The notes: a model not told the origin generated them from the sequence alone. 64,000 bases of DNA from Quercus robur (GCF_932294415.1 NC_065544.1:36202310-36266309), one strand, 5' to 3'; positions 1 to 11,688 are shown, counted from the first letter of the stretch. Translations and numbers: made by a program.

Positions 1-980
1 TTTGGAAGCTCCACGTTCCTAACAAAATAAAGTTTTTTCTTTGGAGAGTTTGTTCTAATGCGCTACCCACAAAGGATAATTTGAAGAGGAGAAAAATTCT
101 TGAGGATGCGAGGTGCAGTGCCTGCCTTCTGGATTAGGAAACAACGTTCCATGCGTTGTGGAGTTGCGAGACACTCAAAGATATTTGGAACCCCTGTTTC
201 AGCTGGGTCCGAACAGAGTTTCCTCATCTTCAGGACATGTAGGAATTAATAAATCTGGTCGGTCAGAGGGCAAAGGGACTGGAGCTGTTTGGGGTGGTGG
301 CTTGGTCTATCTGGACTCAAAGAAACAAGCTGAGGCTGAATGAGAAAGGGGTGCCGAGAGATAGGCTTTTTGAAACAGCTAGAAGGTACCTCTCGGATTT
401 CCAATCCAAATTCCAAGAGACCAAGGTGCACCAACGAAAGGAAAATACAAAATGGATACCCCCAGGGGTCAGAATGTATAAAGCAAATTATGATGGTGCG
501 GTGTTCGCCGAGTCGGAGGAAGCAGGGATAGGAGTTATAGTTAGAGATAGTAAGGGGGACGTGATTGCTGCCTTAGCTGAAAAAATACCTTACTCGGGTT
601 CAGTGGAGGTGCTAGAAGCATTAGCTGCGAGAAGAGCAGCAAAATTTGTTGTGGAATTGGGATTATCGGCTGCTGAATTTGAAGGAGATTCTGAGGTAGT
701 TTGGAGGGCTTTGAAGGTAGCGGACGGGGCTCATTCAGCCTTGGGGGTGATTATCAAAGACACAATGTCTATTGTAGGTTCACTAAGAACCTTTTCTTTC
801 TCTCATACTAGGCGGCAGGGTAATTGTGCAGCCCATGCTTTAGTTAAGAGAGCAATTGTTTCTTTTCCTTTATTAGTCTGGATGGAGCATGTTCCAACAG
901 ATATTAGTCACGTTGTAATTTCTGATTTTCCAGCATCTTAATAATAATACTTTGTTTTGACTCTCAAAAAAAAAAAAAAA
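1..980 (+). mobile_element. LINE (non-LTR retrotransposon) 3' end: zinc-binding RT tail plus RNase H, broken
   Basis: One reading frame (codons starting at positions divisible by 3) runs through this stretch. It first gives the zinc-binding tail of a plant LINE reverse transcriptase (WKLHVPNKIKFFLWR near position 3, then Cys-x2-Cys and HALW.C). From about 468 to 860 it gives a plant LINE RNase H domain: YKANYDGAVF, a conserved Glu in LEALAA, Asp in EGDSE, and RRQGNCAAHALVKRA near the end. The frame has stop codons at 135-137 and 240-242; the open part is 294-941. A 15-base A run at 966-980 just after the stop is the expected LINE tail. The 5' part lies outside the window, so its target-site duplication cannot be checked. 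Similar proteins are often listed as putative ribonuclease H; this is a relic, not a host gene. Confidence 0.85.
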
Positions 981-1918
981 TTATGTTCACTCCACATCCA
1001 CCCAAACTCACCCATTTGACATCCTTAATATGAAATTAACTCTAGTTTGTTTAGTATTAATTCATCAAATTAACCTTAGTTTGGTTAATTTTAAATAAAT
1101 TTATTTAATTTATACTTAAATATAAGATACCTGACTTAATTTATCATCTTAAGCTTCAAATTTTGTTGAGCCAGCTTTGCAAATGCTCTTGCCGTTGAGC
1201 ATATTAATACACCTTTTAAGTTTTAAATATGAACATTAATATATATAAAAAAATGTAGATACTGCGCTCGAAATTATGAACGAGTGAATGTGTGCACGGA
1301 ATGTACGTAAAAAAAAAAAAAAAAAAAAGTGAACAATTTCTCTGCACCTTTTATGTTAAGGAAATAGACATGATAAGATTAAGGATATTTCTTGAAAAGA
1401 GAGATAAGGGAAAGTGAGGTAGAAGCTCAGGTTGGGCCCAATTTTGACTGAGTCAACTATGATGGGTCATCTTTGGTAGGCATACATGGGAATGATATTT
1501 AATTCCCTCAACCCAGATTTATGCGCAATTTACGGGTCGGTCTATTGTAATCAAACCCAAGCATCTAACGCGCCTTTAGGCAGGTCTGCTTATATTCAAA
1601 CCCTCCCAAAAATATATGAAAATGACTGTAGGTGTTTTTGCTGAAAAGACGAAGAAAATTCAATTTTGTAAAAAGATCTTGAACGCATCTAACTGTTCAT
1701 TAACATTTCCTCTTTCTCCCTTTCTTTTTCTGACTTTTTTTTTTAAGCAACGTGTAACTCGCTTCTTACTTTTTATATTACCAAATAAAACGTAAAATGT
1801 CTAAATCTTTTTTTACTTATTATTGTAACTATTAAATTATTTGTCAAATACTTTATAATTCAATTAGCACTGTTTCAACAAAGATGTTTAAAATTCAAAT
1901 CTTATCTTCCCTAATTAT
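981..1918. other. AT-rich intergenic stretch, no gene seen
   Basis: Between the LINE tail and the first LTR element. It contains homopolymer runs (A run near 1309-1328) and no reading frame or repeat structure I can support. Confidence 0.6.
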
Positions 1919-1923
1919 CAAAG

Positions 1924-2547
1924 TGTGGGGCCCAATAATGGGCCAGGGCCACTTATTCAGGGGGAGTCCTAAGATCCAAGCCAAAGAAGGCTATAGTCCA
2001 AACTCAATAATGTAAAGCACAAAATGGCCCGGAGAAGCAGCCGAGGACAGTCCAGTCCTCGGCTGACCCAAAGTTCCACCGAGAAGAGGGGCAAAAACGG
2101 TATAGGGACAAAATTGAAAGAAAATCTAAAATATCTAGGAAAGGCTGCCCTTACTACCCTTCCCATACAAGGCTCTGCACCTAACAGAGCCGTATTCTTT
2201 AGCTTTATCAACCACCCCTAACGACTTTGGGTTGGGACTGACGGGACAAGTATCAGTCTTGGAAAGGTCGACCCTACACGTGGACGAACGAAAGCGAACG
2301 CATGCTAGTATAAAAGAAAAAGTAAGTAATCTGGAAAGAGGGGGGGGGGGGCCCTCCTGGTCCACCTCCAGGGGAAAGACTCCAGGGGTGAAAACGCCTT
2401 AAACACGTAGGAAAAACCACAAAAAAACCCACCGCCGGGTAACCAAAGCCTAGCCTTTCGAACCCACTCTCTACAAATAATATTGTCTGGGCCTTTTTAC
2501 GTGCGAACCCAACACTGTTGTGGTTCGTTGCGTATCGTGTCCCTACA
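1924..2547 (+). repeat. 5' LTR
   Basis: 624 bp direct copy of 7065-7699. Begins TG and ends CA, with CAAAG immediately before it. A poly-G run near 2340-2350 differs in length from the partner LTR. Confidence 0.88.
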
Positions 2548-2809
2548 ATTGGCGCCATCTGTGGGAAAGGACTTGCGCGTTGGCTCGGGCGGCGGTGGAG
2601 TTAGGCTTTTGTCGAGCAAGGGTCTGTGAGGATGCCTCTATGACCGGCAACACATTGTTGTTGTTCCAACATAAGTTCCCACTAGGGGCTACGCCTCGCA
2701 GTGCCAATGGCGTGGGCAAGTCTAGGGGCTTCAAACATCAAGCTGACTTCACCCACCTTATTCGAGGAGCTAACCTTTAAAAAATAAATAAATAAATGAA
2801 CAAAATACC

Positions 2810-3612
2810 AGTTTTGGACAGAACCAAGGCCTTGCATGGTCCTCAGACTCAAGCCTCTGGGGAAACCAACTACTTACAACAAACTACAAGTTTTGGATAG
2901 AACCAAGGCTTTGCATGGTTCTCGGACTCAAGCCTCTGGGGAAACCAACTACTTACAAAAAAAACTACAAGTTTTGGACAGAACCAAGGCCTTGCATGGT
3001 CCTCGGACTCAAGCCTCTGGGGAAACCAACTACTTACAACAAACTACAAGTTTTGGACAGAACCAAGGCCTTGCATGGTCCTCGGACTCAAGCCTCTGGG
3101 GAAACCAACTACTTACAACAAACTACAAGTTTTTGACAGAACCAAGGCCTTGCATGGTCCTCGGACTCAAGCCTCTGGGGAAACCAACTATTTACAACAA
3201 AAACTACAAGTTTTTGACAGAACCAAGGCCTTGCATGGTTCTCGGACTCAAGCCTCTGGGGAAACCAACTACATACAACAAAAACTACAAGTTTTTGACA
3301 GAACCAAGGCCTTGCATGGTCCTCGGACTCAAGCCTCTGGGGAAACCAACTACTTACAACAAAAACTAGAAGTTTTGGACAGAACCAAGGCCTTGCATGG
3401 TCCTCGGACTCAAGCCTCTGGGGAAACCAACTACTTACAACAAACTACAAGTTTTGGACAGAACCAAGGCCTTGCATGGTCCTCGGACTCAAGCCTCTGG
3501 GGAAACCAACTACTTACAACAAATACTACAAGTTTTGGACAGAACCAAGGCCTTGCATGGTCCTCGGACTCAAGCCTCTGGGAAGACCAACTACTTACAA
3601 GGAAAAACTACA
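2810..3612 (+). repeat. Minisatellite, about ten copies of an ~80-bp unit inside the LTR element
   Basis: Units recur with a start like TTTTGGACAGAACCAAGG near 2812, 2891, 2971, 3051, 3130, 3210, 3291, 3372, 3452 and 3532. Each contains AAGCCTCTGGGGAAACCAAC. Most units are 79-81 bp and nearly identical. Because the period is not a multiple of three, the same DNA is open in rotating frames, so the apparent 177-187 residue frames here are a by-product of the repetition. Two older copies lie at about 5220-5360. Confidence 0.92.
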
Positions 3613-4124
3613 TTACATGGACCTTAGGATCTATCTGAGAAAAACTCTCCACTAACAATTGGGTTAATTCCTAAATTGCGAGGATTCTCAAGTCTGCTCT
3701 CGGATATTCAGCACCAAAGGGATCGATGCAATATAGAGCAATATGTTGCCTAAAACACAATCGGAGTTCCCTACTGCTCTGCCACCTCCTCGGATGAATT
3801 ATTTAGAGATTATCATTCTCGGACGGTATTCTCGCACTTATTACAGAATATTCAACTGTCACCTCGGTTAGTTTCCTAAGTTTAACTTACTATGAATTAT
3901 CGTTATAATGCTTGGTAGTGTCGGTAAATCAGAATTAGTTGGATTATGTTTCAAGGTTGCCTGCTCTAAGTATCATTGAAGAAAAACACACATGGGGCAC
4001 ACCCATTCACAAAGTAGTGTTGCAAAAAGAAAAGTATTCAAAACAAGTAAATAAATTTCCCTTTTTACTAAAACAAAGAAATAGTACAGCGTACAATGAA
4101 AAGCTGGAATCATCTTATATCAAT

Positions 4125-4284
4125 GCTAACTACATAATCGAAAAGAAAGGTACAAGAGAATAAGATAAAGCTGAGGAGGCAGCACAGAAGAGAGGTTGGC
4201 TACTAAAGCTAACTACATAATTGAAAAGAAAGGTACAAGAGAGTAAGATAAAGCCGAGGAGGTGGCACAGAGGAGAGGTTGGCT
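4125..4284 (+). repeat. Direct duplication of a ~77-bp segment
   Basis: 4125-4201 and 4208-4284 both read GCTAACTACATAAT and end GAGAGGTTGGCT, with a handful of differences. Internal to the LTR element. Confidence 0.9.
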
Positions 4285-4349
4285 GCTGCTTCAAGACCTC
4301 GTTCTCCCTCAATACTTTTACATGCCCATAACTCAGGCAGCAAAAGAAC

Positions 4350-4484
4350 CCAGCTTGGGGCCTGCACCATCAAAGAAAAGGTGCAGAGAGAGCCCAGCTT
4401 CAGGCTAGCGCAGCCGAAGAAAAGGTGCAGGGAACCCAACTTGAGGCTCACACCGTCGAAGAAAAGGTGCAGGGAGCCGGAAGT
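4350..4484 (+). repeat. Three ~43-bp tandem units
   Basis: Each unit carries CCCAGCTT or CCCAACTTG and then GAAGAAAAGGTGCAGGGA or a close variant. Internal to the LTR element. A 91-residue frame across it (4279-4554) has no recognisable domain. Confidence 0.75.
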
Positions 4485-5219
4485 TGAGGAGCCTACCCCA
4501 AAATTTGCCTGCGACAAGGCAGACGGCGCTGATGGCGAAGAATCTTTCTTTTGACACACCAAAAATCTGGCGTGTATAGAACCTGCTTCGGATTTTAACT
4601 AAAAGAATGAGAAACACCATTTCTCCCTTCGTCAAGACTGAGTATTTTCTTGAATCTGTGCCCCCCATGCCCAGACCATACTACCTTGAATCTCGTAAGG
4701 ATCCGGGGCCGCTGTGGCGGAGGGAGTTCCTTCACCCCAACCCGCGCCTCAAACATGTTATACTAAGGGAAGATAGCGCCGGATAGGGGAGTTGTAATTA
4801 TGGCTTAGGGATTATGGTTTGGGAGGAAACTGAAGGATTTGTGTGTAGGTAAAGCAACTTCCCCTCCTATTTATTTAAAAAGATAAGGAAGTGGCATTTA
4901 ATTCACGCAGTGTCCCAAGGAACGCTACAGACAAAATGGCTTCGGCTCAATCTCCAACGCCACCTGCAACCATGAGATTAAAGGATTCTCGTGAAGGCGC
5001 ATCTCGAACACTGGGACGTCAAAGGGGACCGCGTGACCAAAGAATACAAGAATGCCTCTTAATCCGATATTGTGGGGCTAGTGAATTCGCGGCCCAAGCC
5101 CGTTCTGCATGGGAGCCCAGGGGCTACGGCCCACGCCGAGGAATAACCATTTCCGAGGACAACTTCCTGCTCGGCACTTCATGAAGTACCCGAGGGAAGG
5201 GAGAAACTGAGTTCAGGGG

Positions 5220-5362
5220 CAGAACCAAGGCATTGCGTGGTCCTCAGACTCAAGCCTATGGGGAAACCAACTACTTGGATGACAAAACCAGGTTTTGGAC
5301 AGAACCAAGGCGTTGAGAGATCCTCGGACTCAAGCCTATAGGGAAACCAACTACTTGGATGG
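5220..5362 (+). repeat. Two isolated, diverged copies of the 80-bp minisatellite unit
   Basis: Starts near 5221 and 5294 read CAGAACCAAGGC, and both contain AAGCCTAT and GGAAACCAACTACTTGGAT. They share the core of the 2.8-3.6 kb array but differ at one end, and 1.6 kb separates them from it. Confidence 0.8.
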
Positions 5363-6119
5363 GGAAAGCCCTCGGCTCAAATACTGTAAAAGGTTAAGGC
5401 CAATAAGAGTGTCAAGAAGACGGCGAAACGCCCCACTATTCAGTAGCCTAAGGGGACTGTTCCTTTTGCGGGTGATATGTCTTCGGATGGTTACTTCCTA
5501 CACCGCATCGAGCATCCAGTTCTCATCTCGGCTAGTTTTGGGGTAAGTATCGTTCTTCATAGGTCGGCATTGTTGTGCCAAACAATTCTATTAAAATTAT
5601 GGTGACATCTTTTTCTTAGCAAGTATTTTGGCCCTAGTTGTCATTGATTCAAATGCTATATTATTGTGCCGAACAGCACTTGCAAATTCGTAAAAACGCC
5701 CTTCCCTTCGATAAAGGGCTAAAGAGCCAAGTACTGTACTCTAAGGTCGGCGGTATTGTGCCCGGCCGATTCAGGCAAGATCTTTTTATTAACCGAAACT
5801 TGGTCACGGTTTAAAAACAAAAAGAATTTACAAAATTGCATGTCTATGCGTTGCGTTATCATTTCGTAAACATAGAGGTACAACATGCGAAGCAAAATGA
5901 TAGCAATTTTTATTAATATAAAGGTGTATTACAACGTACAAAGAGGGGCTTAAACAAGCCTATACAAAAGGTGAACTGCCGAAACAATATAAAAAAAAAA
6001 AAAAAAAAAAAAAACATCAGCAATGCAGATAAGTAAACGGTCAGGTGTCTTTTAAACTCGTCTCCGAAGTCCCTCCAAACTCTGCCTCAGTATTGCCCAT
6101 ATTGAGAGAAGAACCTTCT

Positions 6120-6290
6120 CTAGAAAAAGATGGAGGAGATGAATGAGGAAGATGGAGGAGATGAATGAGAAGAAGGAGGAGAAGAAGAGGGAAGAGATGA
6201 AAAGAAAGAAAAATGAGCAAAAGAGGGAGAAAGAAAAGCACCAGGATGGATCTGGTGGTGGAAAGAAGAAGAAAGAGAGGCAAAAGGAGG
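6120..6290 (+). repeat. GA-rich low-complexity tract in the LTR element
   Basis: Almost pure purine on the plus strand, built from GAAGA, GGAGGA and AAAGAA words. The frames called across it are Lys/Glu-rich (plus strand) or Leu-rich (minus strand) and carry no domain. Confidence 0.8.
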
Positions 6291-7064
6291 CGCCAGTGAA
6301 CGAAGAGAGGAAGAAGCAGGGGCACTTAGTCCCTGCCCCAGTCCTGACTCCTAGCGCACGGGTGCCATGTTAGATATGCTCATGAGAGAGCGGGTGGTAC
6401 TGATAATAGGTGTCCTCGGCTCAGTCATGCCGAAAGTGAGACGTGACGAGGCCTTGCTTCGGATTTTGGCTGAAAGGAAAGTGAGGCAAATCTTGAGTCT
6501 CCGCCATCCTTGCCCTGACCGAGCCATTTCGAGCTTTATTAGAACATGGTGTTTTTGGGAGGGGAATGGCTTCTTCATCGTTTACAACTATGGTGAACGT
6601 ATTACAGGCTGAGGTATAATCAGAGGGTAAAAGTAAACTCTGGGAGGAATCTAAGGATTTCAGATTTCCGAGGGATAAAAGGGATTCATGTATGGGAGAA
6701 ACAACTCTTATTTTTTCCCGTTATATAAGGGACGAAGAGGAGGGTACTTAATGTGTTCAGATCTTCAAGGAAATCTGCAAACAAGAATGTGCCCGTTCCG
6801 CTCCCCCACACCATCAGTAACCATTAAATCTGAGAGATCTCGTGAAGGGAAACTATTAAAGACATGCTTCGGATAACCAAACGGCATGAACGTATCGTGA
6901 ATAAATCAAGAAGAACATCTCGTAGACCGATGCATTTCCTGGGCAGGTGGAGAATTGCCAACGTCAGTGAAAGGTTGAATTAAATGAGCCACAATAAAGG
7001 CTCGGTATTATCAAAACCCCCCTCTCCAACCAGGAGGTCGGACAACAGGGTTTTGAGGGGCTGT

Positions 7065-7699
7065 TGTGGGGCCCAATAACTTATGGGCCAGGGCCACTTA
7101 TTCAGGGGGAGTCCTAAGGCCCAAGCCAAAGAAGGCTATAGTCCAAACTCAATAATGTAAAGCACAAAATGGCCCGGAGAAGCAGTCGAGGACAGTCCAG
7201 TCCAGTCCTCGGCTGACCCAAAGTTCCACCGAGAAGAGGGGCAAAAACGGTATAGAGACAAAATTGAAAGAAAATCTAAAATATCTAGGAAAGGCTGCCC
7301 TTACGACCCTTCCCATACAAGGCTCTGCACCTAACAGAGTCGTATTCTTTAGCTTTATCAACCACCCCCAACGACTTTGGGTTGGGACTGACGGGACAAG
7401 TATCAGTCTTGGAAAGGTCGACCCTACACGTGGACGAACGAAAGCGAACGCAGGCTAGTATAAAAGAAAAAGTAAGTAATCTGGAAAGAAGGGGGGGGGG
7501 GGGGACTCCTGGTCCACCTCCAGGGAAAAGACTCCAGGGGTGAAAACGCCTTAAACACGTAGGAAAAACCACAAAAAAACCCACCGCCGGGTAACCAAAG
7601 CCTAGCCTTTCGAACCCACTCTCTACAAATGATATTGTCTGGGCCTTTTTACGTGCGAACCCAACACTGTTGTGGTTTGTTGCATATCGTGTCCCTACA
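7065..7699 (+). repeat. 3' LTR
   Basis: 635 bp copy of 1924-2547. Preceded by a G-rich tract (about 7048-7062) that would act as the polypurine primer site, and followed by CAAAG at 7700-7704. Confidence 0.88.
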
Positions 7700-7704
7700 C
7701 AAAG

Positions 7705-8718
7705 TATTACCAAAAACAAAAATATTCTAAACTTTTTATGGCAACTTCACAATAAAGTTTTTTTTAACATCCTAACTATTCATAGTTAAATAGATATTTG
7801 GAATTTTAACAGATAATCAACATTTAAATAACCATTAAATTACTTTATTTTCCATTTAAAATATTGATGTGATGAAATCTAAATCATTCATTTAACCATA
7901 AATTACTAGAATTAAACTTTATGCTAGAGTTAGTTTAAAAATTTGAGAAGATCTTAATCCGCTTTACACAAGTTTTGTATATAGAAACCCATCATGCATT
8001 TTATATTACTCTTAATAAAATTAAGAGTTTACTCTTAATAAAGGAAAACTTTTCTCTAGTCAGAGGAATTCGGCATTGATTTCTCTAAATTTAATAGCGG
8101 TCAAAATAAAATACTAGAAGCTCTAGATTATGTTAAATTCGTTTATCTGGACTAGAAGTCTAGAACCTGGTGTCTTGTTCAGCAATTCGTCCACAAGTCA
8201 CCTAAATTGACTCTGTTGCAAATATTAATCTAGACATGCCATTATGCCAAATTAATGCCAATTAAAGATCCTATCCAAAAAGAGAGAGAAAATGCCAATC
8301 AAAGTCGACTAGTTATCAGTCTTTGTCAAAACAACTAAGATGGTGGAAGGAAGGAAACTTATGAAACCCCACTACTGTACCACCTTTTTCATTTATTCAT
8401 TATTATAGTTTGAAGTTAATTTGAACCACCACTTCAACCGACCTTTAATTCAAAAAAAAAAAAAAAAAAAAGGTTCGTTGAAATTGTTATATACCATTTT
8501 TACTACAATTAGTTTCTTCATAAATGAAAAGGGAAATAAGATGAAAGGTTGCCGGATTTAGATTTTCTAGATTTCTTAAGGTACTTTACCAAATAGATTT
8601 CCTTAAATCTTAACAATTCTTTAATGATTTAATAGTCTAGATTTCTTAGGGTACTTTACCAAATAGATTTCCTCAAATTTTAACCATTTAGAAAAGTACT
8701 GAATGAAATATTCCAATC
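7705..8718. other. AT-rich spacer with one 70-bp tandem duplication
   Basis: No gene seen. 8566-8615 and 8636-8685 are near-identical copies (TCTAGATTTCTTA, then GGTACTTTACCAAATAG) with a 70-bp period. An A run lies at about 8453-8471. Confidence 0.65.
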
Positions 8719-9625
8719 CAGGGGCGGCGCTATTCTATATTCAGGGGGTTCAAATGAACCCCTTGACTTCCAATAAAAAAAATTATATATATATATATAT
8801 AATATTTATTTATTTTTGTTAGTTTAATACTTTAATTTATTTTTAAAAATATTTTTGCACACCCTGACTTAAATTTTGCACACCCTTATTACAAGTATTT
8901 CTAACTCTAAAAGTAAAGAGTCAGTATTTGTGAATTGTAAGTATCACACTTTTTTATAAATTTATATCATGTATGTGAGTGTGTCTAATATTGATAGTGT
9001 GTATTACTTTTTGTTATAATATTATTTGTGTGAATTATGATGTGTGTGGACATTTGTGTGTACAATATAAATATAACATAAATTTATATAATTTAATAAT
9101 TAGGAAATAGAGATGATTTGTTACATGTGTGTGTATTGTTATTATGTTATAATAACTTTTTTTTTTTTATAAAGTTAGTCAAATTTAAGAAAAAAATTGT
9201 AAAGTTAGTGATTGTCCAAGCATTTGGCTAGTTAAGTAGACGCAAAGTGTATAAGTTTATATATGAATGAGTATGGTTGTGTGCCTCAATAATTAATACA
9301 AAGCTAATGAGTTTAGTTTAGTCATTTAGTTTAAAATATTTTATAAAAACAATAACAAATAGATAATAACAACTGCATAAAAATAAAAATGTTAGATAGA
9401 CTTAACAAAATAAAATAGTCATAGCCTCATAGTAATAGCTACCCACATTGGGCATAGATACTCATAACGGACTATCATATAACAATTTAAAATTTGAAAA
9501 CTTGTAGAAGAAAATTGTAAAACTTCATGTATTAATTTTATTTTGTCGATAATTCGATATATTCAAATTCTTTTTTATTAAAATTTTTAATGACCCCCTA
9601 AACAAAATTCCTAGAGTCACCACTG
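8719..9625. mobile_element. Non-autonomous hAT element, 907 bp
   Basis: The left end reads CAGGGGCGGCGCTATTC, then AGGGGGTTC. The right end, read on the other strand, is CAGTGGTGACTCTAGG, then AGGGGGTCA. These are imperfect terminal inverted repeats starting CAG, as in plant hAT elements. The flanking 8 bases are TTCCAATC (8711-8718) and TTCGAATC (9626-9633), matching at 7 of 8, which is the hAT target duplication length. The inside is AT-rich with no transposase frame, so it must have been moved by an element elsewhere. Confidence 0.75.
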
Positions 9626-10073
9626 TTCGAATCTTGATTCTCTTCGTAAGAGAGACTAAACAATTTCACTGAGATATAAGTTTTTAGCATTCTATCAATA
9701 ATTTTAAATAGATATCAAAATAATATAGTTAATGTGTGTTTAAATGTTGATAATGAAAAAAGAAATTTAGCAATTCAATAGTATTATCTAAGGGTATGGT
9801 TTACCCTCATTACTTTTTTTTAACTGGAGATTTTCTTTTATTTTAAATAACAACGGTAAGTGGTAGTAAGTTTAATCTCTACCTTTTATTTAGTCGGTGA
9901 GTAGTGAGTAGTGTGGCAGTTTTTTATTAAAACAAAATGAGATTTTAGTTAAAAAAATATTGTAAATAAGCCAAACCCATTGTCTAGTCTATTTTATAAA
10001 GAGAACCAATGTGCAAATCTTATCTCTTCACTTGTTATATAAATATATATATATATATATATATCAATCAAAC
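9626..10073. other. AT-rich spacer between two hAT elements
   Basis: No gene seen. Contains a (TA)n run at about 10040-10064. Confidence 0.5.
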
Positions 10074-10452
10074 CAGTGGTGGCTCCAGAATTTTTTTCTA
10101 GGGGGGTCAACAAGAAGATGTATTTTGAGTAAGAGATGAATTTTGCGCTTTACAAAGATTTCTTATTACAAATTTTCCCATAGTATGCACGAGTAAAAGA
10201 ATAAAAAATAAACTATAAGTTCATTTAGTACATTATTTCTTAATACAATGAACATATTAATTATTTTCATTAAGTGAACTTTAGTTATTACTATTTAAAA
10301 TACTTTTATCTATTAGTTTAGGGTCAAGGTATTCAAATTTTCATTTAAGAGAGACAAATCAAAATTTAAAATTTAAAATATTATATATTATAATAAAAAA
10401 TGCTAGCTCAGGGGTTCATTTGAACCCTGAACTCCACGTAACGTCGCCCCTG
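10074..10452. mobile_element. Non-autonomous hAT element, 379 bp
   Basis: Starts CAGTGGTGGCTCCAG and ends CGACG-type sequence read on the minus strand as CAGGGGCGACGTTACG. The end motif ..GTTCAAATGAACCCC is shared with the element at 8719. The flanks are CAATCAAAC before and CAATCAAC after, an 8-bp duplication with one extra A. No coding capacity. Confidence 0.7.
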
Positions 10453-10677
10453 CAATCAACTACTAATTTCCAAAACAGATAGATACAAAGTTAGGAACTC
10501 CACCTAAGAAATTATCCTAAACATCTTCTAGAGATCACTGCATTTCAAATTATCCTAGTTATCCAAAATAGCCTAATTAAACTATTATTGAGAAAGGAAA
10601 TAAAAAATATAAAAAATCTCTTCATGAAACTTGGGTTGCGCGGTTTGCAACCGCAAACTATAGCCTTCATGCTTAGA

Positions 10678-10713
10678 AGTCAATGTTTTTTCGGCTAAAT
10701 TGGTCAAAGTCAA
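10678..10713 (-). promoter_or_regulatory. Cluster of three W-box cores upstream of the first secretory protease gene
   Basis: AGTCAA (10678-10683), GGTCAA (10702-10707) and AGTCAA (10708-10713) read on the minus strand as TTGACT, TTGACC and TTGACT. All three match the WRKY-factor W-box TTGAC[C/T]. They lie about 300 bp upstream of the start codon. WRKY control is well known for pathogenesis-related genes; its action here is inferred. Confidence 0.5.
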
Positions 10714-10940
10714 CATTCTCTTATTTGGGGCGAAATTTGCAGCTTAGATAGTACAGGTACAAAAGAAAGCTCAGCCTGCAAAAATTAGATTCATGTAACA
10801 AGGGAAAGGTTTACCATTCCTTAGCCGGAAAGATGCGTACGTGGTCATGAAATAAATGTAAACACAGGAAATAAAATCGAGGAAGTATCCAAGTTCTAAT
10901 GAGAGGACCACGTTGCAAGTTGCTTAAAAATCTTACTCCC

Positions 10941-10948
10941 TATATAAA
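10941..10948 (+). promoter_or_regulatory. TATA box of the first secretory protease gene
   Basis: TATATAAA, 57 bp before the ATG at 11005, at a usual distance for a short plant 5' leader. Confidence 0.7.
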
Positions 10949-11004
10949 TGATAGAGCACCATTGCATTTCTTTGTACAAAACCGAGTAAAAGAACAAGAT
11001 AACT

Positions 11005-11688
11005 ATGGCTAACCAGATGTTTTTCGTTTCTTTCCTAGTAACCCTTGCCTTAGCCATTCATGGCATCCATGCTGTTGAATATGAAGTCACCAACAACGCT
11101 GGGAACACTCCGGGTGGAGTTCGTTTCAACAATGAGATTGGGTCTGACTACAGTAAGCAAACACTGATTTCTGCCACAGATTTCATATGGAGTCTCTTCA
11201 AACAAAGCACTGATGCGGACAGAAAGAACGTGCCCAAAGTGAGCTTGTTCATCGATGACATGGATGGAGTTGCAAATGCTAGCAACAACGAGATTCATGT
11301 TAGTGCAAGGTACATCAATGACTTCTCTGGCGACGTGAAAACCGAAATCACTGGAGTGTTATACCATGAAAGCACACACATATGGCAGTGGAATGGTAAT
11401 GGACAAAACACTCCAGGAGGATTGATTGAAGGAATTGCTGATTATGTGAGGTTGAAGGCAGGGTATGCGCCTAGCCATTGGGTGCAGCCTGGGCAAGGAA
11501 ATAGCTGGGATCAAGGCTATGATGTTACGGCTCGATTTTTGGACTATTGCAATAGTCTTAGTGATGGGTTCGTGGCTGAATTGAATAAGAAATTGAAGGA
11601 TGGTTATAGTGCTAATTTCTTTGTTGAACTGCTGGGGAAGACTGTTGATCAGCTCTGGAGTGACTACAAAGCCCAGTATGCAAAATAA
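11005..11688 (+). CDS. Basic secretory protease (PR-17 / BSP family), copy 1
   Basis: Secreted protein of the plant basic secretory protease family (Pfam BSP, pathogenesis-related class 17, related to tobacco NtPRp27). Members are induced by pathogens and are thought to be zinc metalloproteases of the apoplast. The 227-residue frame has no intron. It opens with a signal peptide (about residues 1-23, ending GIHA before VEYEV). It carries FNNEIG near 41-46, NNEIHVSARYI near 93-103, and the zinc site H121-E-S-T-H125 followed by IWQWNGNG. The C-terminal half has GLIEGIADYVRLKAGY, HWVQPG, WDQGYDVTARFLDY and LGKTVDQLWSDYKAQY. The length is normal for the family and nothing is missing. A TATA box at 10941 supports this start, and AATAAA lies at 11717-11722. 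Its tandem partner is at 14877, and two dead copies lie at 21.5-28.7 and 36.8 kb. Family assignment is firm; enzyme activity is inferred from the HExxH site. Confidence 0.95.
   Translation: MANQMFFVSFLVTLALAIHGIHAVEYEVTNNAGNTPGGVRFNNEIGSDYSKQTLISATDFIWSLFKQSTDADRKNVPKVSLFIDDMDGVANASNNEIHVSARYINDFSGDVKTEITGVLYHESTHIWQWNGNGQNTPGGLIEGIADYVRLKAGYAPSHWVQPGQGNSWDQGYDVTARFLDYCNSLSDGFVAELNKKLKDGYSANFFVELLGKTVDQLWSDYKAQYAK

Larger units (their letters stand above)
1924..7699 (+). mobile_element. Complete LTR retrotransposon derivative without recognisable gag-pol (LARD-like), with target duplication CAAAG
   Basis: Direct terminal repeats lie at 1924-2547 and 7065-7699, both starting TGTGGGGCCCAATAA and ending CCCTACA. 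They are flanked by the same 5 bases, CAAAG, at 1919-1923 and 7700-7704, so this is one insertion with both ends. A primer-binding-like TGGCGCC follows the left LTR at 2550, and a purine-rich stretch precedes the right LTR. The internal 4.5 kb shows no capsid, protease, reverse transcriptase or integrase signature; it holds a minisatellite, short duplications and a GA-rich tract. It therefore looks non-autonomous, probably moved by a Ty3/gypsy-type relative. The LTRs differ at roughly 15 positions plus a few small indels, about 2-2.5%. That suggests an insertion age of about one to a few million years depending on the rate assumed. Confidence 0.85.

Noticed and set aside
2836-3638. Frames of 177 and 187 residues with repeating LKPLGKPTTYNK / DRTKALHGPRTQASGET
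   Set aside because: All three frames of an 80-bp tandem repeat are open because the unit lacks stops; the amino acid pattern rotates with the period. Not a protein gene.
6041-6373. Leu-rich and Lys/Glu-rich frames on opposite strands
   Set aside because: Both come from a GA-rich low-complexity tract in the LTR element.
10040-10064. CRISPR-like or regulatory meaning for the many (TA)n and poly-purine runs
   Set aside because: They are simple microsatellites with no spacers; common in plant intergenic DNA.
8719-10452. A single 1.73-kb element running from 8719 to 10452 (5-bp flank CAATC on both sides)
   Set aside because: Each half has its own paired ends and its own 8-bp duplication (TTCCAATC/TTCGAATC and CAATCAAAC/CAATCAAC), so two elements fit better; the CAATC match is a coincidence.
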